Below, piece by piece: positions 33,981 to 44,256 of a stretch of DNA of 64,000 bases. Made by a program: the position numbers and the translations under genes. This stretch comes from Dastarcus helophoroides. Taxonomy: Eukaryota > Arthropoda > Insecta > Coleoptera > Bothrideridae. Within the stretch, counting starts at the first letter, position 1. Every line of letters begins with the position of its first letter. The notes beneath the pieces are model-generated. The model did not search any database. It had not been told where the DNA came from and was given only the letters and a program-made list of their open reading frames with translations. Where the stretch lies: contig CM053329.1 of the NCBI GenBank assembly GCA_028583605.1, positions 35,587,992 through 35,651,991 on the forward strand, given 5' to 3'.

Positions 33981-34640
33981 TTGTAGATTAAAAGGCAAAA
34001 ACGGAACCCTTATAAATAATCCCACTCTCGTATCCTGTCCGCCAGTCTGTCACAGAGGTTTTTCCTCAAAAACTTTGTAACGCAAGGATTTGAAATTTTG
34101 CACAACATTAATTCTCGATGACCCCCGAAAATACCGCCAGCCAACGATTAGAAGAAGAAACTATTTTATAATAAAAAGAAGGTTAATTTGGTCATCGAAA
34201 AATCAAGTTTTAGTTGATATATCGTCTTAGATATCATTTTAAAGAGCAATCTCTAAGGACACTAAAATATTTTTTTACAATTTCAGATCCAATGGTCTTA
34301 AAGTTTTCTTAAGAAAATGACCTGATATTCTAAGTTTTTCAAACATAAAATTCAGATTTTAATTATGGTTAGTGGATATTAGGTCATCGACTATTGGAAA
34401 AGTGTAAGGTTTTTTCGATATCGTGATAGTTGTTGATAAAAAAGCATTTTAGGAAAAAATAGGTGCTTGCATTCGAAGGCTTCTTGACCCAAGATTTTTA
34501 TTTCAAATAAAAAACTTGATTTGGCCGAAGGATAGAATTCATATTGTCTTTTACACTATTTCAATTTAGATGAATATTTTCGGAGTTAGCACTAGTTGAC
34601 GCAACGCAGTAATTGCGCTTGGAATCGAACAACATAAACT
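33981..34640. other. No gene seen; ACGGAACCCTTAT-type repeat motif
   Basis: At 33,993-34,060 AAAACGGAACCCTTATAAA and GTCCGCCAGTCTGTCAC recall a motif that recurs as a dispersed repeat in many insect genomes. The remaining ~550 bp are featureless to me. Confidence 0.35.
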
Positions 34641-34916
34641 ATGTTGATTAGATTAGATATGATATGAGTCGGACAGGATATATACATTCCTCTCATCACT
34701 GCGACCTTAAATATCTATTGTGATGAATCCCGACATATATATTGTTTCTAAATTCCAAAGCTTTTGTGAAAGCTTTTTTCTGGGAGAAATTTTCCTTCTC
34801 TCTACAGGTGTAGCTTGTACCTGTTTCAGGTGAAGTAGTCTCCTTTAAAACAATGCTTCGCATGTGCAAAGTAAGTGCAATTTCCTTGGCTTCGTGGCAG
34901 ATTTTGTTTTCAGTAC

Positions 34917-35026
34917 CTCTCTGAAGATGATAGCTTGGCTCTCGAAAAGCGTTAGAGCAACTTTTGTAGTGTTTTTTAATCTTTCTTGGTTTCAGGGGAC
35001 AAGATTTGTATTTCAATTTTCGTTGC
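34917..35026 (+). mobile_element. Penelope-like tail inserted in the I-like element
   Basis: Begins with a hammerhead-like core at 34,917-34,957 (CTCT, CTGAAGA, T, GATAGC/GCTCTC, GAA, AAGCGT, T, AGAG) and runs through AGTGTTTTTTAATCTTTC, TTTCAGGGGACAAG and TTTGTATTTCAATTTT. One mismatch in stem II and AAGCGT in place of ACGCGT make it a weakened ribozyme. Confidence 0.65.
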
Positions 35027-35029
35027 AGA

Positions 35030-35399
35030 AGCTGTAAGTCTCTGACTACGTTTTGCCTATCTTTTTCAGATGGCATCTTAGCGCGCAGTGTCCTATGAGA
35101 AGGCCTATTATTAACCTTAACACCGGTTTTATGAGGTCGAGAAGTTCCTTCGTCTTGGTGTGCGAATACGTGAACTTTTTCGCATGGTTTTGTCCTGAAA
35201 TCAATTTCCAGTGGGATTCTTTTTGTTTCTCTTTCCATTTGTGGACTTCGTTTCTTATTTTGCTATACTAAAGGTTCGGGTCCAAGAAATGGGGATGCTG
35301 CACCTTCCCTGGCTAGGTGATCAACAATTTCAACTTCAATACCTATGTGTGCTGGCCCCCACATCAAGGTTACCTTATTGTTGCCAACTGCGTTAGTAA
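35030..35399 (-). pseudogene. RNase H, second half, and C-terminal tail
   Basis: Immediately left of the hAT-like insertion the minus strand continues with NNKVTLMWGPAHIGIE, HLAREGAASPFLGPEP and, after frame changes, LIIGLLIGHCALRCHLKK. WGPAHIGIE corresponds to WVPGHQGIE, and the last catalytic Asp is present in DHLAREG. The tail matches the usual TGLLTGHCxLRxHL segment of the family. The 180-codon frame at 34,696-35,238 on this strand is a different reading of the same region and not the natural one. Confidence 0.65.
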
Positions 35400-35407
35400 T
35401 TGTAGAC

Positions 35408-38400
35408 CAGCGTTACTCAAAGTGTGCTCTGCTGAGCCCTGGTGCTCCGCAAAGCCGCTAAGGTAGGGCTCCCCTGGCAGTCATAATGCAATGAATACAT
35501 GGATTAAAGGGGAACCTATCCTGACTAATAAATAAATGCAAAAGTGTGATTATCTCTCTGTTTGTCCGCTTTTCACAATTCAATTACTAAAGCGATTTGG
35601 TAAAGGAGGCATTTTTTGCTTGACGGGATGGTTAATAAAATACGTTTTTTTCTGATAACTGTTCCAAACACCCTCAAATTAATGTTATGACTGAATCTTC
35701 TCATTCTATGGTAAATTTAATCGTAATTGTAACTAAGCTATATAATAAATCTCTGAGCACTTCAATGACAGGCATGCACAGTTTGGTATAGGGATATGAA
35801 ATTTCTTACTATTCTTCCCCGTAATACATAGGTGAGTACTAAGAGAAGATTTTTCAAAATTCAGTTTCTAAGATAATAAAAATGGGCATTACCGGATAGG
35901 AGATTTTTATGTAATGAATAATAAGCAAGATTGTATTCAAAGTTGCCTATAAGGTTTGAAAACTAATATCGTTAAGCAACAACATCTTCTTTTTAGATAT
36001 TTTGAAGTTTCTTCTTGAAATTTCGAGTTTATAGTCGAAAATTTGAGTGATTTTGTTTTGAAGTCTTTTTGAAAAATCTCCACTTAAAATATGAAATTTT
36101 TAATCTACTGAAATGAAACGCTTTTTCCAAACTTCGAATTTTACTAAAATTTTAAATAGCAGATGGAAATTTTGATTTCAAAATTAAGACATTAAATTGT
36201 TCCAGATTCCAGAAGAAAAAAATGAAAGTTTCATAATATGAAGGTTTACTTTTAGAAATATTTCTGATTTTTTTTCCAGAAATTTCGATACTTTTCTAGT
36301 TTTAAATTTCAAATTGGGATTTCTAATGATTTTCTTTTTAATGTCGACTTACGAAATAAAGTCCATATTTAGAGGCAATAATTAAAATTTTCTTTCATTT
36401 ATTATTTTTTAAATTTTCGAGGGAAATGTTAAAATCATGAAATTGAAAAAACAGAAACAAGTCCAAAGAAATTTTTAATTTTTTTTAAACTTTGGCAAAG
36501 AAAACTTCTTGAATTTCCAATTTTTTAAATTTTACATTTCGATCTTTTTCGAATTTTTATGTTTCTTATTACAATTTTCGAAATTAAGAACTTCTACCAT
36601 AAATCTTTATTTTAAAATGTCAGAATAACAAGAAGTGCAAATTTGGATTTTCTTAGGATGAATGTCAGATAAACTTTTGAAGAAAAATTAGAGAATTAAA
36701 ACATATGATTCTCGAAATTTAAAATTGAAATTTGCTATCTAAAGTTAAAATTTCGAGGCAATGAAATGCAGGGATTAAAGTCAAATGAAATTTTAAATTC
36801 CTACAAAACTATTTCTCGAAATTTTTGGGTAAATGGCAAAATTTGGAAATGATGTCGGAGTTTCGGAAAAAATTTCAAAGTGTTTAAGACAAATTTTTTT
36901 TCACAATTCGCTTTAAAGATCATAATTTTTAAATCGAAGCCAGAATTTTTTATACTTTTCTTTCAAATACCCTCTTTTTAGATTTTAAACTCAAAAATAC
37001 TTCCAAATTTCGACTTTTTGTAACTTTTTGTTAAATTCGCAATTTAAAGAATAAATTTGAAAAAATCAACATTTTCACAAAAAGTCGAAATTTTGAATAA
37101 AGGTATAATGTTTGGAAAAAAAAATGAAATTGTGAAACAATTCCGAGAAAAAGTCAAATATTTGATTATATGAAAGAAGAAATTTTCAAAGAGCGAAAAT
37201 TTTGAATAATGTTCGAACATTTTAAAAATGTTGAAATTTTGCAAAAACTTCATTTTTTGAAAAAAATGAAAGTTAAAAAAGTCAATTTTTTAAATAAAAG
37301 TCTAATTTGTTGCGTAAAAGATGAAATATTGAGAAAAAGTTGATATTTCTGAATAAAATTGGCGAGATTTTCAAAGAAGGTCAAAACTTAGAGAAATTGT
37401 CAAAAGTTTGAACAAAGATGGATATATTCAAAAAAAGGCAGAAGTGTTTAAAAATAAATATTTCAATGTAATCAAATTTATGAAAAAAATCAAAATTTTG
37501 AAAAAACTTACAGCTGTGAGAAAAGCCACAATTTTGCGAAAATATCAAAATTTTCTGTCAAAATTTCCAAAAAAATTTTAAAATAAATCACAATATTAAA
37601 GAAAGGCGAAACTATTAAAGTCTTGAAATTATAAAAAGTGGAAATTAAATAGAAAAATGGAAATTCGAAGTTTTCAAAATAGAAATGTTAAAAAAAAGTC
37701 GAAATGTTCACCAGGAACTTAATATTTTCAATAAAAATCGAAGTTAGACGTTAGAAAGTTCAAAAAATCGAATTAAACAATATCAAAACACTCGAAAAGA
37801 GACAATGTTTTCAAAAAATTCAAATTGAAATTGATTTGAAATGTTTTGAAAAAATCGAATTTAAAAGCAGTCGGATTTGGTAAAAATTTCGAGTCAAAAT
37901 ATAAAACAAACAACAAAACATACAAAACAAAAACAAAAAATATAAAACAGACAATATTTTCATTAATAAGGATGTTTGAAAAGTCAAAATTTTTGAAAAA
38001 ATTCGAGATAAGCCAAATATTTAAAAAAATTGAAGTATTGAATAGCAAATTATCAAAAGGGTTAAAATTTCCAAAAAAGAAAATTTTTAATAAAGACAAA
38101 AATTATAAAAATTAAAAATTTAAAATCATCAAAATGTACCCAAATAAGGCACAATTTGGAAAACATTCGAAACTTTCAAAATTCAGTCAAAATATTGAGA
38201 AAATTTTGAAGTCTTAGGGTCGAACAGAAGAGGTCAACATTGTGAAAAGATTGGATATCTTTAAAATGCCGAAATTTGGGAAATAAGCCGAAATTTTCAA
38301 TAAAAATCAAAGTCTTCGAAAAGTTTGAATTTTCGAAAAGGGACCCAAGAATCCTTTCTCTTCTTTCAGGCAGACGAAGACGCTGGTATCAGCTAGTTAT

Positions 38401-38507
38401 TAATAAAGAATACACGTTGGCCTTGGTTTTTGGTTTACTGTATAGAGTTCTGTTAAAAATTTAGTTTTTTAAAAGGGTTGAGTCACCAAAAAATTTGAGA
38501 ACCGCTG
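35408..38507. mobile_element. Non-autonomous hAT-like element B, 3.1 kb, with 8-bp target duplication
   Basis: Ends are CAGCGTTACTCAAAG on the left and, as complement, CAGCGGTTCTCAAATTT on the right. The CAGnGGTTCTCAAA-type terminus is common among hAT elements. TTGTAGAC flanks it perfectly on both sides (35,400-35,407 and 38,508-38,515). It interrupts an RNase H frame that resumes on the far side, which fixes its borders independently. The interior is AT-rich quasi-repeat, pyrimidine-rich on the left and purine-rich from about 37,030. No frame resembles a transposase; the 108-codon and 89-codon frames near 37.8-38.1 kb are Lys/Phe-rich low-complexity readings. Confidence 0.88.
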
Positions 38508-38515
38508 TTGTAGAC

Positions 38516-38850
38516 AGTCCCACAATAGTATGGATTTGACAGCAAAGCTACTTAAGAGGTTTAAGCGCCGCTTGACTGTCTGAACAGATCCACGCTCCTC
38601 GTAAATCCTTCGATAGACATTCCCGAGTACATAGTTCTATGGCATGTACTTCTGCCTGGAAGATTGTGGGAGTTTGACCTAAGGCCTTTGTTAGCCTATA
38701 TCTTGGGCTATATAGCGACCCCAACTCCTTGTTTTTGACCCTTTCGTGTACCAGATAAGTGATCCTTGCGGTAGTTTGGGTTTTTGGTCCATCCCATTCA
38801 TATGGCGATCATTTATGACCACTTCAAATGAGTGCTCGAATTCTAACCTG
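38516..38850 (-). pseudogene. RNase H, first half, split by a hAT-like insertion
   Basis: The minus strand reads LPQGSLIWYTKGSKTRS, then TPTIFQAEVHAIELCT, then AWICSDSQAALK. These are the first three acidic motifs of RNase HI, but the first Asp is Lys here (YTKGS instead of YTDGS), which by itself would abolish activity. A frameshift separates motif one from motif two. The continuation lies 3.1 kb away, beyond the insertion. Confidence 0.75.
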
Positions 38851-38993
38851 GTTTGTATTGTATTATTGTTGCCGATGACACAAATTCTTTGAGAATACTC
38901 ATGTGTCTTTTCTTCAGATCTGCTGAAGAAAAGAAGAAGAAGAATTTGTGTCATCGGCAACGCTAATACAATACAAACCAGGTTGGAATTCGA
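38836..38993. repeat. Inverted micro-duplication inside the I-like element
   Basis: About 53 bp (TTCTAACCTGGTTTGTATTG ... CGATGACACAAATTCT) at 38,838-38,890 return in inverted form at 38,940-38,993, with ~50 bp between. The duplicated piece encodes the RLEFEH segment that normally links RT and RNase H, so it breaks the reading frame. Confidence 0.75.
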
Positions 38994-39680
38994 ACATTGA
39001 ATCAGTCTTAAAGTCCCCCGGAATTGCTTCCTTCTTTACCTGTAGATGTGAAGGGGGGAAATTCAGCATGACTTCCAAAGCTGCAGTTGGACAGGTTTTC
39101 ATTGCTCCTGTAATTCAAAGACATGCTAAACGTTGTACTTTTGCAAGTTTATCTTGTGCTACCTTTTCTTTTGCTTTTGGCCAACGAGACGTACGTAACC
39201 ATTGGTCTGATAACCGTCAGGTAAGACCAGTTGGGGTTCAGTTCCCAGGTTTTTCCAAAGAGTCTACGGCTGGTCCAGTTTACCACCTTTACACGTTCGA
39301 CTACCTTTGTCAGGTGTACGTTCCAAGTAAGTTTCTGGTCTAGCATTAAACCTAGGTATTTCTTCTCAGTGGAGAAGTCAATTTGTGGATGGGAGCTATT
39401 AATGAGAACTTCCTTCTTTTAGTGAATGGAATAATAACTGTTTTGCTTGAGTTGACTCTTAGGCCTTCCTTCTAGCACCATTTGTTAATGATATTTATTT
39501 GCATCAGTTCTGATATAACTCTTACAGTGATAACAACGTCATCTGCATATCCCTGCGTTTCAAAGTCTGAGTTGTGTAACTTTGGGAGATTGTCCACAAC
39601 AATATACCATAGTAGGGGCTATAATACTCCTCCTTGAGGACAGTCGTTTAACGCAGTCACCGGTGCTGAGTCTCCTCCCA
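38990..39680 (-). pseudogene. Reverse transcriptase, C-terminal part (I-like clade)
   Basis: Frames on the minus strand give NDCPQGGVL (motif B) at its start, GYADDVV (motif C, near 39,538-39,549), KYLGLMLDQKLTW, then RRLFGKTWELNPNW, VIRPMVTY and TGAMKTCPTAALEVMLNFPP. This order is typical of I/Loa-like elements, in which the RT is followed by RNase H. Motif C with two Asp is kept. In-frame stops (for example after GGVL and in KWC*KEGL) and frameshifts show that it is dead. The same lineage may have given rise to the RNase H array at 20.5-22.5 kb. Confidence 0.75.
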
Positions 39681-39685
39681 AGGAG

Positions 39686-40360
39686 AAACTATGTTAGTTA
39701 TCAAGTTATTGTGATTTGCTTGATTGACAAGCAAATTGGTTCTTGTGATGTGGTACCTCTATTAGGACCTTGCTTCTGATGTGAAGATCTATGATTTTCT
39801 TCATTGTTTTGAGGAAGAACTATATTAGTTATCAACTTATTGTGATTTGCTTGATTGACAAGCAAATTGGTTCTTGTGATGTGGCGCCTGTTTGCTTCTG
39901 ATGTGAAGATCTATGATTTTCTTCATTGTTTTGAGTAGAAACTATGTTAGTTATCAACTTATTGTGATTTACTTGATTGACAAGCAAATTGGTTCTTATG
40001 AAGTGGTGTTTGTATTAGGACCTTGCTTCTGATGTGAAGATTTATGATTTTCTTCATTGCTTTGAGGAGAAACTATGTTAGTTATCAAGTTATTGTGATT
40101 TGCTTGATTGACAAGAAAATTGGTTCCTGTGATGTGGTACCTGTATTAGGACCTTGCTTCTGATGTAAAGATCTATGATTTCCTTCATTATTTTGAGGAG
40201 AAACTATGTTAGTTATCAACTTAGTGTGATTTGCTTGATTGACAAGCAAATTGGTTCTTGTAATGTGGTGCCTGTATTAGGATCTTGCTTCTGATGTAAA
40301 TATCTATAATTTTGTTCATTGTTTTAAAGAAAACCTATGTTAGTTACAAACTTATTGCGA
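39686..40360. repeat. Tandem array, five units of ~131 bp
   Basis: AACTATGTTAGTTATCAA (with variants) starts near 39,687, 39,818, 39,939, 40,071, 40,202 and 40,332. Units share TTGATTGACAAGCAAATTGG, TAGGACCTTGCTTCTGATG and TGATTTTCTTCATTGTTTTG. The array starts where the I-like RT sequence breaks off. Confidence 0.9.
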
Positions 40361-42275
40361 ATGAAAGTTTTTTTTTTTACCAAAGACATCAGCACAGTCA
40401 CCGATTGTAGAAAAAAGTGTGCATTTGAAAAAAGACAATTTCTTTATTTTTTAGTTATAATACAAGAAAATTTGGATAAAATTTAAAATTCATACATATA
40501 AGTAAAAATAATATAATTTGGCCTACTAACTAATAAATGTAATAATTGGTAAGGAACCCCAATTGTGCGAACTCGACTCGCCCTCTAAATTTCTGCTTTA
40601 AATTTTAAACTCAAAGATTTTTTGCTACAAATTTCGACTCTTTGGAAAACTTTTCAGTTTTACATTAAAAGTGATTGTTCTTTCAAAAATTTCACCTCTA
40701 AAATAGAAATTATATAGAGTTAAAACTCGATTATTAATAGGTATGATGAGATAAAGTTTGTGTGAAAAAAGAGTTATTAAAAAACTTTGTATTGTATTCT
40801 CTTTCTCCATAAAGGTGAACTTTGTATTATTTTCTCCAAGTAAAATAAGTTAGACGTAAAGTTTCGATAAACAACTTTTAAATATTCATTCAATTCAAGT
40901 TCTTATCATCGGAGAACATGATTGAACTTCCAATAATGCGTTCAGTGCCCCAGTTACTGTATATCTTCCAACTAAAAATTTGACATGCAGAAGGAAATTT
41001 AATCATGAAAATGCGCCTCGTTACTTAGCTTAAATTGCTTTTGTGGACTGTACTCCCAATTGCGCCGGTGGAGTTCTACAAACAAATAGACCAATTATTT
41101 AATTGAAGGTGATACTAAGAACTGGGATTTAATATGGCGGACCAATCTTCGTTTCAATTTTAACTGAGGTAAAATTAATAAGACACGAATACATTGCCTG
41201 CCCGCTGGCCGCTAAATATAAACAGAAAATAAAAGATACGGTCCCAAGTTGAGGTATCCAATAGTTTCATTCACAACTCTGAAGGAATTTAATGAATTAA
41301 AATGTGGTAACTGGAAGAGATGCAAATGTGGCATTTACTGGTAACGAACGGTCTTGGCTACGAACGCCTCACCTTAACAAATTCTTTCGAATTTAGATGT
41401 GTATATTTTTAAAGTTCTGATGTATTTGGAAAACGTATTCGGCTATTGCAAAACGGGAGTGATTTATTGGAAGCAATTTATTTACATTTTAGTGAATCCA
41501 TTAATTTTCTAGCTTTTTGGACACTTTAGCAGCTTTAAAATAAATTTTAGTTGTGTGTTCGTTGTCATTAAGCAGATTAGTGGACAAATCTAACTTATTT
41601 TATTTTTTTATCGTCCTATTTTTGTCTTAGTTTTGTGACGGCAATAGTCCAAAATTACACGAAATAAACAGTTGAGCTGTTGACCGGTTGGTCTTCTTTA
41701 AAATTCCGTGTGAAATTTTCTTACGTTTACGTCCTATTCTGATGAATTTTTTGAAAATTCCCAGGTTTCCACTCAAAATTCTAATTTTAATCAGAACTGA
41801 TTTATGTTTCGAAAGTTCAACATTTTTCTAGTAATTTTCACTATTTTCTTGCAATTTTAACTTTTCCTCATAATCTCATCCTTAATCACAAGGTTATTAC
41901 GCTGTAGTCAAAATTTTGAGAACACAATCGAAAGTTTAATTTTTGAAAGTCGAAAATTCTACTTTAAGGTGAAAATTTAAAAAAAATGAACTAATGTGGC
42001 GAAGGAAAGCCGAAACAGGTGTATATTTGGTGGTTGCAAATATTTTAAACTGTAAAACGTACGACTGTTTTGTTATACATGGCGAAATGCAAAGTTTACG
42101 CTTGAAATGTTTTTTTATTTGGCGTTTTGATTCACAATTTTGGCAATAAAATAAATATAATGCAATAAATTTAAAGGTTTAATAAAAAGTTTAAATTTAG
42201 AGTCAGTTCAAATTTCTAAAAAACAATCCGAATTCGTTAATATTTGGTTAATCTCAAATTTTCAACTTTTTTAAA
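40361..42275. other. No gene seen; largely unique sequence
   Basis: Includes a less biased stretch at 40,850-41,700 with no open frame of note and no splice-flanked exon that I can defend. Quasi-repeat words reappear after about 41,750. Confidence 0.45.
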
Positions 42276-42592
42276 AATCTTGGAACTTTCGAGCAAAAAT
42301 ACCGGAGTCTTTACCAAAATGTCTACTTGTAATTTGCCATTTGCATTTATTTCTGTCGAATTTTAATTCGACTTCAACTAAAATTTGAAGTTTTCTAAAT
42401 AAATTATGACTGCTTGAAAAAATTTACCATTTTTTTAAAATTCCAAATTTGGCATGTATAGTTTTGTTGTTGAAAATTTTGATCTCTCTGAAGACGACAG
42501 CTTGGCTATCGAAACGCGTTAGAGCAACCTTTGTTGTGTTTATTAATCTTTCTTGATTTCAGGGGACAAGATTTGTATTTCAATTCTTAAAT
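42276..42592 (+). mobile_element. Penelope-like tail with ~200 bp of shared upstream sequence
   Basis: From TTGGAACTTTCGAGCAAAAA through ATGTCTACTTGTAATTTGCC and AAATTATGACTGCTTG to the hammerhead-like core and the GGGGACAAGATTTGTATTTC end, this segment is almost identical to 46,757-47,068. The shared upstream part shows that this longer unit moved or was copied as one piece. Confidence 0.75.
42484..42524 (+). ncRNA. Hammerhead-like ribozyme, family 2
   Basis: CTCT, CTGAAGA, extra C, GACAGC with GCTATC (one mismatch) around TTG, GAA, ACGCGT, T, AGAG. The core letters are intact, but there is one base between the core and stem II. Confidence 0.45.
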
Positions 42593-43262
42593 ATGAAATT
42601 TAGAATTCCTTTAGAAATTCTACCTTTTTTCTTGAATATTATTAAATTTAGACCTTTCTCTCGAACTTCAAGTTCAAAATAATTAGAAAAAAAGTCTAAA
42701 TTTGGAAATTGCTAAGAAAAAAGTCATAATTTCTAGAAAAATTCAAAATTTCGTGTTTGAGGTCGAAATTTTCGAAAAAAAAAACGTATATTGGCAAATT
42801 TAAATTAATAGCTTTGAAAAAGTGGCAAACCTTTCGAAGACATCTTAAATTAATTAACAAAAATTTTTCGAAATTTTGGTATTTTAAAAAAAATGTTGAG
42901 TAACTGGGAAAAAAATTGAAAATTTTTAGTGTCTTCCCAAAATTTTTAATTCATACTAGGACTTTAATTTTTTTAACTATAAAGAAAGACCGAAAAATTC
43001 GAATTTTCTTTAACAATATTTACTGGAAAATGCATCGTAGAAGTTCCAAAAATATCAAAATTTTGAGAAAATGATTCGAAGTTTCTCAAAAAAATGTTCC
43101 AGGTCGAATTGTATGAAAGAAATCCAGCACTGATTTTACGTATAAGCTATACACACTATAGCTTAGCCCCCCAATCATATTTGGATATACAGTATTGCCC
43201 CGAAGAAGTTGCAAGGAAAATAGGGTTGAGGACCATTTTTTTAGCTGTCGATAAAATTGTTG
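42593..43262. other. No gene seen
   Basis: Purine-rich quasi-repeat to about 43,090, then about 170 bp of less biased sequence up to the hAT-like insertion. The small frames at 43,086-43,348 have no recognisable domain. Confidence 0.45.
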
Positions 43263-43734
43263 GGATAAGGCACGGGTCGGCAAACCGCGGCTCTCGAGTC
43301 GCATGCGGCTCTTCTAAAACACAATTTCGGCTCTTTAAATTCCACTAAAAGATAAATAAATAAAAGCTAGAGTGCACAGACAGGCAGAAAATGAGTACTC
43401 ATTAAACAAGTTACCTACAGAAGTCCAAATTTCCAAAAAATACTTTTCTAAGAATGTTTACGTTTTGCTCAAATTTTGACAAAGAAATTATGATTTCAAG
43501 AAGTATTTTTCCGAAATATTTGATTGATTTGTATTAACATTTTGAAAAAGCACATGAAATTTAAAATTTTTAGTAAAGGACCAATTTGGGAATTCAAAAT
43601 TTCCAAAAAAACATTTTTCACATAATATTTCGTGGAAAAAGTTGAATTACTTTTGTGAGAAAATAAACTAAATTTACAAAAACAGCGAATATTACAGATC
43701 GAAATAAAAGCTGAAAATTGGCAGAAAAAGCCAA

Positions 43735-43890
43735 ATTTTGAGAAAGGAAGAGATTTCGAAAAAATTGGGACAAAGAAAGAGACTTCGACAAAACTGAGGA
43801 AAAGGAAGGGGTTTCGAAAAAATTGAGAACAAGGAAGAGATTTCGAAAAAATTGAGAAAAAAGAAGAGATTTCGAAAAAAATGAATTTTT
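43735..43890 (+). repeat. ~36-bp minisatellite inside hAT element A
   Basis: About four units of GAGATTTCGAAAAAATTGAG plus AAAAAGGAA-type spacer. Copy 2 of the element carries the complementary array at about 55,625-55,745, so it belongs to the element. Confidence 0.75.
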
Positions 43891-44157
43891 TCAAAAGTTC
43901 TTACAAAAAACGTAAACTTATAGAAAAAAAAACAGTCGAATTTCGACAATAGATTGAAACACAGAACAATTTAGAAACCTGAAAGTTTTAGACAAATTTA
44001 ATTTTTTTGGGAAAATTGTAAAATATTCAAAAAGAGAAATTGTAAAAATAAACTGGAAGCTTAAAAAAAAGTTGTCCTACTTTAAAAAAGTCTAAGTTTT
44101 TTAGAGAAGAAGACAAAGGTTAAATTTGAGGAAAATTGTCAACAAAAAAGTCAACAG

Positions 44158-44256
44158 CCCAAGCAACACTGAATGGTATATAAACGTTTTTTAAAGTTAA
44201 AATAAACGCAATTTTAATTTAATAAACGTTTATTATACTAATCAATGTTGCTTGGG
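44158..44256. mobile_element. 99-bp foldback MITE
   Basis: Ends CCCAAGCAACACTGA and TCAATGTTGCTTGGG are inverted repeats, continued inward by TATAAACG / CGTTTATTATA. It interrupts the quasi-repeat interior of hAT element A copy 1. I cannot fix a target duplication or superfamily. Confidence 0.65.

Larger units (their letters stand above)
34650..39680 (-). mobile_element. Decayed I-like non-LTR element (RT + RNase H) with two nested insertions
   Basis: Minus-strand order from the right: RT motif C and C-terminal half (39,680-38,990), an inverted micro-duplication (38,993-38,836), first half of RNase H (about 38,850-38,516), a hAT-like insertion (38,507-35,408), second half of RNase H with tail (35,399-35,030), a Penelope-like tail insertion (35,026-34,917), then decayed sequence. 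The 5' part of RT and everything before it are missing; the ~131-bp tandem array starts exactly there. Confidence 0.8.

Noticed and set aside
34696..35238. 180-codon minus-strand frame
   Set aside because: It reads through a Penelope-like tail and the RNase H tail in an unnatural frame. The RNase H tail motifs appear in another frame.
37773..38115. 108- and 89-codon frames on opposite strands
   Set aside because: Both are low-complexity Phe/Asn- or Lys-rich readings of AT-rich quasi-repeat inside hAT-like element B, with no domain.
38985..39422. Plus-strand frames of 63-131 codons
   Set aside because: These are shadows of the minus-strand reverse transcriptase, whose motifs (YADD, KYLGLMLDQKL) are clear.
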